A stretch of 64,000 bases of DNA from Bacteroidia bacterium (GTDB taxonomy: Bacteria > Bacteroidota > Bacteroidia > B-17B0 > Aurantibacillaceae): positions 248,001-312,000 of the forward strand of contig JAEUTO010000004.1 in NCBI GenBank assembly GCA_016787785.1, read 5' to 3'. This document shows, in pieces, positions 8,686-15,902 of this stretch. The notes under the pieces are model-generated. The model saw only the letters and a program-made list of their open reading frames with translations, was not told the DNA's origin and ran no database searches. Position numbers and translations under genes: made by a program. How positions within the stretch are numbered: position 1 is the first letter of the stretch; the number at the start of each line of letters is the position of its first letter.

Positions 8686-9135
8686 CTAAAGCCGCTCAAA
8701 CGTAAGGTAACTTGCCTTGCCGGCATTACCGCTCACATCTAATAATTTTATTTTAGTGGCGCTTTGTGAAACAACCTGCCAATCTTCATTTAACTCTTTA
8801 AAAAAAGTGCTGTTACTAAATTTAAGATCCATTTTTAAATAGCCGCTGTCGGTTCTGGTGCTCCAGGTGCCGCTAATGCTGTTGGTTAAACTAAAGGCAT
8901 CAACGGTGCTGTTGGTATTAAAACGAAACTCGTAACCAAAGTAATGATCTGTTTTATTGGTATTTTCTTCAGTAAACTCGGTTACCTTCCAGGCACCTTG
9001 TGTAATGTTATGATTAATGCTGGAGTTACTTGCCGCCACAACCGTGGGCGAAGCTGCGGAATCTTTTCTACAGGCCATAAAGCTAAGGATGGCCAGGGCT
9101 ACTACAAATGTTAATTTAATAAGCGTTTTTATCAC
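8686..9135 (-). CDS. Putative lipoprotein, lipocalin-like
   Basis: This 149-aa protein has an N-terminal lipoprotein-type signal (hydrophobic residues 8-20, then MAC followed by RKDS, with Cys22 the likely lipidated residue). The rest is beta-rich: GAWKVTEFTEENTNKTDHYF, YEFRFNTNSTVDA and SGTWSTRTDSGYLKM, the pattern of Bacteroidota lipocalin-like domains. It is probably anchored at the periplasmic face or the outer membrane. Ligand unknown. It converges with the 85-aa gene. Confidence 0.75.
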   Translation of the reverse strand: MIKTLIKLTFVVALAILSFMACRKDSAASPTVVAASNSSINHNITQGAWKVTEFTEENTNKTDHYFGYEFRFNTNSTVDAFSLTNSISGTWSTRTDSGYLKMDLKFSNSTFFKELNEDWQVVSQSATKIKLLDVSGNAGKASYLTFERL

Positions 9136-9257
9136 GATAATAGGGTTTAATATTATCTATGAAGCAATTGTTGTGCCAGTGGGAAACATAGATAGGAAGA
9201 GGGGGTCTTAAATAGCCCAGAGGGGGTCTATTGTTTTTGTGCTTGTTTTGTAAAAAA

Positions 9258-9280
9258 AGCACGGATTACAAATCCGCGCT
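9258..9280. repeat. Palindromic repeat, left copy (island edge)
   Basis: A 23-bp near-perfect palindrome: AGC-A-CGGATT, loop ACA, AATCCG-C-GCT. A second copy lies at 14196-14218 in the opposite orientation and matches this one at 20 of 23 positions. Together they bracket the metallophosphoesterase-NTPase / YegP / repressor segment. It may be a REP-like or RAYT-type hairpin, or only a terminator relic; no transposase is nearby. Confidence 0.65.
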
Positions 9281-9327
9281 AACCGTGGGGTTGAACTTTG
9301 GTTGTCGATACTATCCTGAGACAGAAT

Positions 9328-12300
9328 TTATTTCCTTTTGTTATTGACGTTTTTTAATTTGACAAGATTAGTAGTTTTTAAAATTCCCTTCTGTAACTCA
9401 CCTACGTCAGTTTTAGGATTAATTTTTAAAGTTTGAATACGTATTTTGTTTTTTAGGAGCTCTTCAAGCAAAGGTTTATTATTGCATTTAAACATTAAAT
9501 AATAGAATAGCTTTAAAAGGGTTGTTTGTCTGAGGGTATTTAAATTTATCAATTCAATCACTTCATCAATTAAATCTTTATGGGCGTTAAGATCTAAGTC
9601 AATAAGTGTAAAGTATAAAATTAAAAGTTGAAATTGATTATTTTTTGCATCCTTTTTAAGAACTTGAATTTTATCTTTTAAAATTCTTTCAAGATCATTT
9701 TGCGCAATTGCATCATAAAAAAATGTTTGTACGATAATTGGCATAAAATTTGTGATCAACTGTACAAGCATCTGTTCTTGTTGCTCGCTTAAAGCTTCTG
9801 AGTTTGGTATAACCCCATCTTCTTCTGCTTCATCAATCAATTTAAAACCCATATAACATGCGTTATTCAATATGTAATCAAAAACTTCGCTAACCTGTTT
9901 TTCATCCTGAATATTACTATTTCGAAATACCCTAGCTAATATATGCAGCGCTTTTTCTAAATTATTTGAATTATCCTCTATTTTTTCGTAATAATGTTTG
10001 ACTTTCACTTCTGATTTCTGAATATTAACAGGGTTCATCTCCGCAAGCATTTCATCTTGTTTTTCAACAGTAAAAGTTTTTTTTATTTCAGAGCTTAACT
10101 GTTGAACAGGAAGTGAGATATCGTATGCCTCTGAAATTTTTAACATTAATTGCTTATCAATACTTGTTTTGGAGTATTTTTCTTCAACATTTCTAAAAAT
10201 TGATTTTGTTCTTTTATAGATCTTATCGAGATATTCGCTATTATTTTTTTCAAATCCAGCAAACAATTCTAATTCATTTTTGAATGATAGATAATAATGA
10301 TCGTCATTAATGATTTTATCACAAAATTCTTTATCATGTGTCATATAAAGTGCTACAAAGTATTCGAACACTCCATTTAATCTAAATGTATAGCTATCAT
10401 CAAAAGCTTTTCTTAGAATATTCTTTTCAATTACGAGATCGATAACATCCTTTACCTCAATAACAAATCTTTTATTCTTATCCCTATAGAAAGAAGTAAA
10501 TTCGACAATTTCTGCATAGGTTGCCGTGTAACCTTTATCTATTCTTTCAAATAAAAGAAAATGAGCTAGTTGAGCCAAATATGCTTTGAAGTCGTCAAAA
10601 TTAATCTTCGAACTTTTATCTAATGCAAGCCTTTTTCGATCTAGTAAATTATCTATGTAAAGTTGGATTAATTCAAAGCTATTGTGAAAATTTGCGTCAT
10701 TATTTTTTTCAAAAATCCAAAGAAATAATGAAACGGTCCAATAATTGGTTGGTATATTAAGTTGGGTAAAAATTCCAAATATTTTTTCGAGAATTATTTC
10801 TTTTTTATCTGTGGTTAATCCAGGCCACTTGTTAGCAAGTAAACGAACTTCTGGCCTAGATATTTCATGTATATATAAATTAGAATAAGTTCTTCCATCA
10901 AAAACATATGATGTGAAGGATGCGGCAAGCTTTTCTTCTGTTGCAGCTATAAATGTTACTGTCTCGTTTTCCTCCAAGAATGTATTAATAACTTCATTAA
11001 AAGAACTGAAGTTTGGATCATAATTATCGATAAGCAATCGAATTGAGTAAGTGCTTGACAATGACTTAGCCTTTGCAGCACTCATTTCATAATAAAGAGA
11101 AATGTTCTTATAAAGCTCAAGAGTTTTTTTAGAACTCTTATATTCCTTAGCATCAATTAGAATAGGTATGGTTTTATGAAGCGTGAAATCAGCGAGGAGG
11201 TCTAAAAAAATCTTGTAAAGTATAGAGGTTTTGCCACTTTTGTCTTTACCAAATAAGAGAATGTTTTCTTTGCTTGAAATAAAAGAGCTTATTGTTATAT
11301 TTCCAGTGTCACTTTTGTTTTCAGCGATTTGAGCCCGTGTTTTATTTTTTAATATTGGATCAGTGAAGAGTTCTATAAACCCTCTGGAACCTTCTTTACT
11401 ATCGTAAGAAATAAAAAGTTCATTTGCTCTCATTAACTCTTCTTGATATTTTTTTCTTAATGTTTTTTTAAAGTCATTAGCTGCTTTTTTTTGGTCACCG
11501 ACTGGTATAGAGGTTTTAATTGATTCTTTTGGGTGGAGAAATACACCATCTTGGCGATTATAAAAACGGTTATTTATTTCTATATCGTATGTTTCAACAT
11601 CGATTTCAATAATAGTGTATCCATTTGTTGTACCATCAAGAGCCAGAGTTGCAGCTGAAGAACAGCAGAATATCCCCTCGTCTGTACAAATTTGAATTGT
11701 TTGCTTCTTTTTATGGAGATGACCCGAAAATAATAAATGAAACTCCTTATGTATTAGGTCTTCCATTTCCGAACCATTCCAGTCTTTGAAATCAGAAATT
11801 GGATGGTGTAAAAGAATTATTCTAAAATCAGTATTTTTTTTGGTTTCTTCAATTGCTGCTTTCAGCAAAGAAATTGGAAATAATAAATTTCCTCTGTCTG
11901 TTTTTGAATCAATAGCTCGCCATGCGGAGTTGATGGTCAAAATACCTATCTTGTGATTATGGTAGTTAGTTTTTCGTATAGTGTATAGGTCAGAAATTAG
12001 TTGCTTTTCTGATCCGGAAAATTCATTGTAAAATTCCTCTTGAAATTTATTATAATTTAAAGTGTTTTTTAAACTCTCCTTAAAAGATTTTCCTTCCTGT
12101 CTTTTCAAAAATTCTTCGAGCTTTTCTGAATTATCAATCTGTTTAATTTTATCTGTAGTGTCTTCTAATTCTTGATCTCTATAAATGTCGTGATTACCTG
12201 GACAGATGAAGATGTTTTGTTTTTTTAGTTTCAACTCTTTTTCCAATCGATTAATCAGTAACTCTTTTGCTGTAATAAAATCCTCATACTTTTTTCCTGA

Positions 12301-12447
12301 AAAAACTAAGTCACCAGTAAAAAAAAGATAATCTATTTGTGTTTCAGATTTCAAATCTACAACAAGTGCATCGATTATCTTATTTTGATCGTGTTCATGC
12401 TTTTTATCGTTTGAATAATGAAAGTCCGTTAAGTGCAATATTTTCAT
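9328..12447 (-). CDS. Metallophosphoesterase fused to STAND/NACHT-like NTPase
   Basis: A 1039-aa cytoplasmic protein with no signal peptide. Residues 1-300 are a calcineurin-like phosphoesterase with every metal-ligand motif intact: D8-x-H10, GD at 45-46, GNHD at 84-87, HH at 214-215 and GHLH at 242-245. A linker (about 310-385) leads to a P-loop NTPase: Walker A GKDKSGKT at 400-407, Walker B LLID at 471-474, an IPTNYWTVSLFLW segment (565-577) like the NACHT proline motif, and YTFRLNGVFEYFVALYM (686-702) like the F-x-EYFxA winged-helix signature. Residues 710-1039 are helical, probably the sensor. This effector-switch-sensor order is that of STAND immune proteins, so I infer phage defence in which sensing activates the phosphoesterase. 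The gene looks more AT-rich than its neighbours, fitting horizontal transfer. A cytosolic signalling phosphatase is the alternative. Confidence 0.85.
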   Translation of the reverse strand: MKILHLTDFHYSNDKKHEHDQNKIIDALVVDLKSETQIDYLFFTGDLVFSGKKYEDFITAKELLINRLEKELKLKKQNIFICPGNHDIYRDQELEDTTDKIKQIDNSEKLEEFLKRQEGKSFKESLKNTLNYNKFQEEFYNEFSGSEKQLISDLYTIRKTNYHNHKIGILTINSAWRAIDSKTDRGNLLFPISLLKAAIEETKKNTDFRIILLHHPISDFKDWNGSEMEDLIHKEFHLLFSGHLHKKKQTIQICTDEGIFCCSSAATLALDGTTNGYTIIEIDVETYDIEINNRFYNRQDGVFLHPKESIKTSIPVGDQKKAANDFKKTLRKKYQEELMRANELFISYDSKEGSRGFIELFTDPILKNKTRAQIAENKSDTGNITISSFISSKENILLFGKDKSGKTSILYKIFLDLLADFTLHKTIPILIDAKEYKSSKKTLELYKNISLYYEMSAAKAKSLSSTYSIRLLIDNYDPNFSSFNEVINTFLEENETVTFIAATEEKLAASFTSYVFDGRTYSNLYIHEISRPEVRLLANKWPGLTTDKKEIILEKIFGIFTQLNIPTNYWTVSLFLWIFEKNNDANFHNSFELIQLYIDNLLDRKRLALDKSSKINFDDFKAYLAQLAHFLLFERIDKGYTATYAEIVEFTSFYRDKNKRFVIEVKDVIDLVIEKNILRKAFDDSYTFRLNGVFEYFVALYMTHDKEFCDKIINDDHYYLSFKNELELFAGFEKNNSEYLDKIYKRTKSIFRNVEEKYSKTSIDKQLMLKISEAYDISLPVQQLSSEIKKTFTVEKQDEMLAEMNPVNIQKSEVKVKHYYEKIEDNSNNLEKALHILARVFRNSNIQDEKQVSEVFDYILNNACYMGFKLIDEAEEDGVIPNSEALSEQQEQMLVQLITNFMPIIVQTFFYDAIAQNDLERILKDKIQVLKKDAKNNQFQLLILYFTLIDLDLNAHKDLIDEVIELINLNTLRQTTLLKLFYYLMFKCNNKPLLEELLKNKIRIQTLKINPKTDVGELQKGILKTTNLVKLKNVNNKRK

Positions 12448-12553
12448 GGTTAATTTCTTATTTTTTCTTTTTTGTTATTAAATACCTTACCCCGACCAAA
12501 AATTAGTTTGAGAATTATGTATCCAAAATAAAGCAAAATAAACGACAAAGAAT

Positions 12554-12571
12554 ATAGGTAATTTTACCTAT
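12554..12571. promoter_or_regulatory. TAGGTA inverted repeat, candidate operator 1
   Basis: ATAGGTA and TACCTAT are perfect 7-bp arms separated by ATTT, about 107 bases upstream of the NTPase start codon. The same hexamer recurs in inverted order at 12621-12642, giving four TAGGTA/TACCTA half-sites within about 90 bases. This looks like paired binding sites for a dimeric regulator of the NTPase gene. It differs from the ACTAAAGT operator of the nearby S24 repressor, so another regulator may be involved. Confidence 0.45.
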
Positions 12572-12620
12572 TTATTAGAAGTGCTTTTGAAATGAGTAAG
12601 CCAAATAAACTACTGAAGTA

Positions 12621-12642
12621 TACCTACTGCTGGAGGTAGGTA
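12621..12642. promoter_or_regulatory. TACCTAC/GTAGGTA inverted repeat, candidate operator 2
   Basis: Seven-bp arms TACCTAC (12621-12627) and GTAGGTA (12636-12642) enclose an 8-nt loop and are followed on the plus strand by CTTTTTT. It may be a second operator, paired with the site at 12554-12571 through the shared hexamer, or a weak plus-strand terminator. No plus-strand gene precedes it, which favours the operator reading. Confidence 0.4.
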
Positions 12643-12800
12643 CTTTTTTGAGGGAACAACGGAAAAGATGTAAAAGCGCTAGTGCCTTTTACAAGGGGTT
12701 AAAACTCGTTTTTTTGCCATATTAATTATGGATTTTGGAGTAACTTTTTGGTTGATCAAAAAATAACCAAAAAATCAGGGAATTATCCCTTTAACTCACC

Positions 12801-12839
12801 AAAATTAAAAAGGAGTCCAAGTGACTCCTTTTTAATTTT
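12801..12839. terminator. Bidirectional intrinsic terminator
   Basis: Perfect 17-bp stem (12801-12817 with 12823-12839), loop CAAGT, core GGAGTC/GACTCC, with A-rich and T-rich flanks on both sides. It lies 40 bases after the stop of the minus-strand YegP-like gene, so it should end that transcript and insulate the NTPase gene downstream. Confidence 0.85.
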
Positions 12840-12879
12840 TCGAATAATTGTTACATTTAATATGCAACAATTATTTAGC

Positions 12880-13218
12880 TTAGTAAACCGGTGCGCGGTC
12901 TACTACTTCGGCTTTTGGTCCGTTTTCTTTAACAGAAGCAATTCCGTTTTCGCGACTTGAACTGAATGAGTACATCTCACTTGTACCAATAATTTTATTG
13001 TTATTGGATACTAAAGTAAAATAAAACTGTCCATTAGTGGCAGTATGCTTCTTGTAATTAGAATCATACGGCGAGTGCGTTCTTACGGACGTTATCCCAT
13101 CATTACAGCCTTGTCGAGTTACATAGGTTTCGCTAGTAAGAATGATTTCACCATTCTTACCGGTTAGGTTAAAATAGAACTGACCATTTATAGCCTTGTT
13201 GACGTAATACTTTGACAT
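12880..13218 (-). CDS. YegP-like protein, two DUF1508 repeats
   Basis: I start at the ATG ending at 13218 (MSKYYVNKA), giving 112 aa; the frame is open 13 codons further up, but that part looks like leader. The protein is two tandem DUF1508 units, each beginning GQFYF: the first reads GQFYFNLTGKNGEIILTSE and closes GITSVRTHS, the second reads GQFYFTLVSNNNKIIGTSE and closes GIASVKENGP. E. coli YegP has the same two-repeat layout and no established function. It is followed by a strong terminator, so it is its own unit between the S24 repressor and the NTPase gene. A GTTAG/CTAAC inverted repeat lies near 13238-13256. Confidence 0.88.
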   Translation of the reverse strand: MSKYYVNKAINGQFYFNLTGKNGEIILTSETYVTRQGCNDGITSVRTHSPYDSNYKKHTATNGQFYFTLVSNNNKIIGTSEMYSFSSSRENGIASVKENGPKAEVVDRAPVY

Positions 13219-13273
13219 AATGTATAGTATTAAATTGTTAGCTATCGTAACTAACACCGTGTAGAAAACCTGA

Positions 13274-13304
13274 TTTGGTTTATGAAGAAAAAAACGTAAC
13301 TTTG
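13274..13304 (+). promoter_or_regulatory. Consensus Bacteroidota promoter for a small RNA
   Basis: TTTG at 13274-13277, a 19-nt spacer, and TAACTTTG at 13297-13304. This exactly matches the -33 TTTG / -7 TAnnTTTG consensus known for Bacteroidota vegetative promoters. It points right, away from the YegP-like gene, into a stretch with no plus-strand gene but with a terminator 40 bases on. Confidence 0.65.
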
Positions 13305-13309
13305 TAACA

Positions 13310-13378
13310 GCTATGTTAAGGGGCTACGCTCTTTATCTTCAAGACCAGGTGATTCCTACGTTTCACCTGGTTTTATTT
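13310..13378 (+). ncRNA. Predicted small RNA (~65-70 nt) with own promoter and terminator
   Basis: A transcript starting about 13308-13311 from the consensus promoter would end after the hairpin ACCAGGTGA (13344-13352) / TCACCTGGT (13363-13371) and its TTTATTTTT tail. It would be about 65-70 nt long and antisense to the last codons and 3' UTR of the S24 repressor gene (stop at 13356-13358). An in-frame ATG at 13313 exists, but that frame passes through the terminator, so an untranslated RNA is more likely. Possible roles are control of repressor mRNA stability or a trans-acting regulator. It rests on sequence signals alone. Confidence 0.5.
13344..13378 (+). terminator. Intrinsic terminator of the small RNA
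   Basis: Nine-bp stem ACCAGGTGA/TCACCTGGT with a 10-nt loop, followed on the plus strand by TTTATTTTT. On the minus strand no T-run follows, so it works as a terminator mainly rightwards. It overlaps the end of the repressor gene. Confidence 0.65.
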
Positions 13379-14012
13379 TTCTCCATACTTCCCAAAGTTC
13401 AAGAACTTCATCCTTTTCTATATGTTTTGGAGAATATTTAATATTTTTTGAGATTAAGTAGACTGTATTATCATCTACTCGAACCTCTTTACACTGGATT
13501 CCGTTTTTTGTTACTACAACATAAGTCCGTCGGTCAATAAAATCTAAAGCATTAGCTTTTATTCCAATTACAAGAGAACCATCTTCAATATCTGGTTCCA
13601 TAGAGTCGCCATCAATTTCAAATGCGCGAGCAATACCAAACGGTTTATATGGTATGTTTACTGTAGGCAATTTAGCTATCCATTCTGAATCACCATATCC
13701 AGCAATATAACCGGCACGAGCTTTTATAGGAATTTTTTCAATCTCATATAAAGTCAGCGCTGATTTTAACTTTGGTAATGATGCAATATCTTTGGTAACT
13801 AAATCTTCAACTGACACATCAAAGAAGGATGCTAATTTTAATATCTTAAAAATATCTGGTATAACTTTTCCTTGCTCATAAGCGTGATAAGAAGTTCTTC
13901 CCTGCAAATCAAGAGCTTTGGACATTTGGTCCAGTGTAAATTGTTTTTGCTCCCGTAAGTATACAAGATTCCTACTGATAAAAGACGGATTATTTTTACG
14001 TGATATAGCCAC
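13356..14012 (-). CDS. XRE/LexA-like repressor with S24 peptidase domain
   Basis: I prefer the GTG ending at 14012 (MAISRKNNPSF, 218 aa); a TTG five codons upstream would lie inside the operator. An XRE helix-turn-helix occupies about residues 14-70 (LREQKQFTLDQMSKALDLQG), and an S24/LexA autoprotease domain about 95-215. The serine in DGDSMEP (Ser137) and the lysine in CKEV (Lys175) form the Ser-Lys dyad, and an AGY cleavage-type segment precedes them. It should repress its own promoter and others and self-cleave during DNA damage. The operator at 14016-14035 sits directly upstream. It is the only regulator in the island. Confidence 0.9.
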   Translation of the reverse strand: MAISRKNNPSFISRNLVYLREQKQFTLDQMSKALDLQGRTSYHAYEQGKVIPDIFKILKLASFFDVSVEDLVTKDIASLPKLKSALTLYEIEKIPIKARAGYIAGYGDSEWIAKLPTVNIPYKPFGIARAFEIDGDSMEPDIEDGSLVIGIKANALDFIDRRTYVVVTKNGIQCKEVRVDDNTVYLISKNIKYSPKHIEKDEVLELWEVWRKIKPGET

Positions 14013-14015
14013 GGC

Positions 14016-14035
14016 ACTAAAGTACAAACTTTAGT
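14016..14035. promoter_or_regulatory. Operator of the S24 repressor
   Basis: ACTAAAGT-ACAA-ACTTTAGT, a perfect 8-bp inverted repeat beginning 4 bases upstream of the preferred GTG start. On the minus strand it also reads as overlapping TTGTACTNNAG direct units. A further half-site (ATACTAAAGC) lies at 14130-14139. Position and symmetry fit autoregulation by the LexA-like protein. I did not find this site upstream of the NTPase gene. Confidence 0.6.
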
Positions 14036-14146
14036 ACAATTTATGTACGTGGTTTATGAACAAATTATTAATTCATTGATTATCAATGAATTAAAATTAA
14101 AATTGTACCTTATCGACCTGTTGATGGTATACTAAAGCATGACAAA

Positions 14147-14190
14147 GATAATACGAATTATAGCATTTTGTTGCTATAATTCGTAGTATC
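14147..14190. repeat. Long hairpin, 19-bp stem
   Basis: Arms at 14147-14165 and 14172-14190 pair at 18 of 19 positions around the 6-nt loop TTTTGT. It lies between the 121-aa gene (ends 14258) and the repressor promoter. It could be a terminator, a folded insertion remnant, or part of the same repeat system as the adjacent 14196-14218 palindrome. Confidence 0.7.
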
Positions 14191-14195
14191 CCGTT

Positions 14196-14218
14196 CGCGT
14201 GGATTTATAATCCGTGCT
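14196..14218. repeat. Palindromic repeat, right copy (island edge)
   Basis: Read on the minus strand it is AGC-A-CGGATT, loop ATA, AATCC-ACGCG, the inverted counterpart of the copy at 9258-9280. It lies 6 bases after the 19-bp-stem hairpin and 40 bases from the 121-aa gene. The pair marks the borders of the accessory segment. Confidence 0.65.
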
Positions 14219-14257
14219 AGCTAGAATTTCTACTAAGAAAAATTAAAGAAGAAAAAT

Positions 14258-14623
14258 TTAATCGCCAACAGCAACAACAAGTTTTATTTTTGTTTTGCAT
14301 TCATCGCAAAAAAAATACACGGTACTACCGTCATACTGCCTAAACATTTTTTGAGAACATGTTGTGCAGTAACGAAATTTCAAGATATAAAAAAGAAAAA
14401 GTATCGCACCAGTCTGTGCCAGGTGAAATCCAAAGCTGTAGATAGTGATGACGTTAAGTAAATAAAGGGCTAAAACTATACTAAGAAAAATAACTGCTAT
14501 AATAAATACTTTTTTAAATTTATCAGGAATGTCAGAATACCTGATCCTTTCACTTATAGGTACTAGTTTTCTTTTTCGTTTAGGTTCATCAATATATTTA
14601 TCATAAAGCTCTTCTATGTTCAT
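14258..14623 (-). CDS. Membrane protein with C-terminal zinc ribbon, unknown
   Basis: This 121-aa protein has a charged N-terminus (about residues 1-38), two hydrophobic segments (about 40-61 and 65-83), and a C-terminal zinc-ribbon-like domain with two CxxC knuckles, CTTC (about 86-89) and CDEC (about 107-110). No family is recognised. It follows alanine dehydrogenase by about 30 bases on the same strand and may be cotranscribed, but the biological link is not clear. It forms the chromosomal flank of the accessory island. Confidence 0.7.
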   Translation of the reverse strand: MNIEELYDKYIDEPKRKRKLVPISERIRYSDIPDKFKKVFIIAVIFLSIVLALYLLNVITIYSFGFHLAQTGAILFLFYILKFRYCTTCSQKMFRQYDGSTVYFFCDECKTKIKLVVAVGD

Positions 14624-14655
14624 TTGTAAAAAATATATTGAGAGTAAAAAAAGAT

Positions 14656-15867
14656 CTAGATAGCCGCCATCAACAAATTAATATCTTTAAATGGCAGGTT
14701 AAAGGCTTCGCCTAAGAACTGGTTGGTTAAAATGCCATTGTAAATATATACGCCGTTGCGCAGGCCCGGGTCTTTACGCACAATGCTGTCAAAGCCACCT
14801 TCGTCGCCCATGTTTAAAATAATTTGAGAGAAGATGTTGCTTAAGGCATAAGAGGCAGTACGTGCCACGCGGCTGTTAATGTTGGGTACGCAGTAATGGA
14901 TAACGCCGTGTTTTCTAAACACCGGTTTGGTATGGTTGGTAACCTGCGAGGTTTCAAACACACCGCCCTGGTCAATACTCACATCAATAATTACAGAGCC
15001 GGTCTTCATTTCGCCCACCATGTTTTCGGTTACCACACAAGGCGTGCGGCCACGTGTAGCGCGCAACGCGCCAATGGCCACATCGGCAGAGCGTAAATGT
15101 TTTTCTAATACTTTTGGTACAATAACCGAGGTAAATACGCGGCTGCCCAATTGGTTTTGTAATCTTCTTAAACGCGAGGTGCTGTTATCAAATACTTTTA
15201 CGGTAGCACCTAAACCAATAGCAGCGCGGGCTGCAAATTCGCCCACAGTACCTGCACCAATAATAACCACTTCGGTAGGCGAGATGCCGCTAATGCCACC
15301 TAAGATAGAGCCAACGCCGTTGTTAACGTTGCTTAATAATTCTGCTGCAATTAAAATACTGGCACCGCCTGCAATTTCGCCCATGGCGCGTATAACGGGA
15401 AAGATGCCGGCCTCATCAATGATAAGATCAAAGGCCACACAGTTTAATTTTTTGGAGATGAGTTTCTTTAAAAAATCCTGTGGCTGCACAGTTAATTGCA
15501 AAGCACTAAACAGGGTTTGTTTAGGTTGCATCATTTCAATTTCTTCAAGCGTAGGCGGTGCAATTTTAAAGATCACATCTGCTTTATAAACATCGCTGGG
15601 CGAGAGTACAATTTCTGCACCGGCTTCGCTGTAATCGCTGTCTTCAAAGTTGGCGGCTTTACCGGCACCGGTTTCTATAACAATGCGGTGACCGTTATTA
15701 ATTAACAGGGCAACAGCATCGGGCACCAGGGCCACGCGGTTTTCCTGGAAGGCAATTTCTTTAGGGATGCCGATGTAGAGCTTTCCTTTTTTACGCGCTA
15801 CTTCCAACATTTCTTCCTGAGGTGCAAAGGCTCCTTTGGTTAAAGAAAATAAAACGTCTTTTGTCAT
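14656..15867 (-). CDS. ald: Alanine dehydrogenase
   Basis: NAD-dependent oxidative deamination of L-alanine to pyruvate and ammonia, or the reverse, in the cytoplasm. The 403-aa protein (I use the second of two close Met codons) begins its catalytic domain with GIPKEIAFQENRVALVPDAV (about residues 33-52, substrate-binding Arg and Lys). It has a Rossmann NAD domain with VVIIGAGTVGEFAARAAIGL (about 200-219). The C-terminal part contains VPNINSRVARTASYALSN. Length is slightly above the usual 370 because of an N-terminal extension common in Bacteroidota members. It precedes the 121-aa gene and follows the barrel protein gene. Confidence 0.9.
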   Translation of the reverse strand: MTKDVLFSLTKGAFAPQEEMLEVARKKGKLYIGIPKEIAFQENRVALVPDAVALLINNGHRIVIETGAGKAANFEDSDYSEAGAEIVLSPSDVYKADVIFKIAPPTLEEIEMMQPKQTLFSALQLTVQPQDFLKKLISKKLNCVAFDLIIDEAGIFPVIRAMGEIAGGASILIAAELLSNVNNGVGSILGGISGISPTEVVIIGAGTVGEFAARAAIGLGATVKVFDNSTSRLRRLQNQLGSRVFTSVIVPKVLEKHLRSADVAIGALRATRGRTPCVVTENMVGEMKTGSVIIDVSIDQGGVFETSQVTNHTKPVFRKHGVIHYCVPNINSRVARTASYALSNIFSQIILNMGDEGGFDSIVRKDPGLRNGVYIYNGILTNQFLGEAFNLPFKDINLLMAAI

Positions 15868-15902
15868 TACCATAATTTCTAAAAAATTATTACTCAGTTA
15901 AA

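Larger units (their letters stand above)
12448..12879. other. Palindrome-dense gap upstream of the NTPase gene
   Basis: No gene is credible here. In order it holds ATAGGTA/TACCTAT at 12554-12571, TACCTAC/GTAGGTA at 12621-12642 followed by CTTTTTT, GTAAAAG/CTTTTAC at 12670-12692, TTTTTGGTT/AACCAAAAA at 12745-12773, and a strong 17-bp-stem terminator at 12801-12839. The first two share a TAGGTA half-site. The 5' leader and promoter of the NTPase gene must lie at the low-coordinate end. Confidence 0.6.

Noticed and set aside
12748-12960. Plus-strand reading frame of about 70 codons in the gap upstream of the NTPase gene
   Set aside because: It runs through a perfect 17-bp-stem terminator and antisense to the YegP-like gene; no homology or start signal.
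9258-14218. Island as a prophage remnant because of the S24 repressor
   Set aside because: No integrase, portal, terminase, tail or lysis gene is present; the repressor alone is not enough.
14927-15589. Long plus-strand frame antisense to alanine dehydrogenase
   Set aside because: Mirror of a well-conserved enzyme gene; low-complexity translation.
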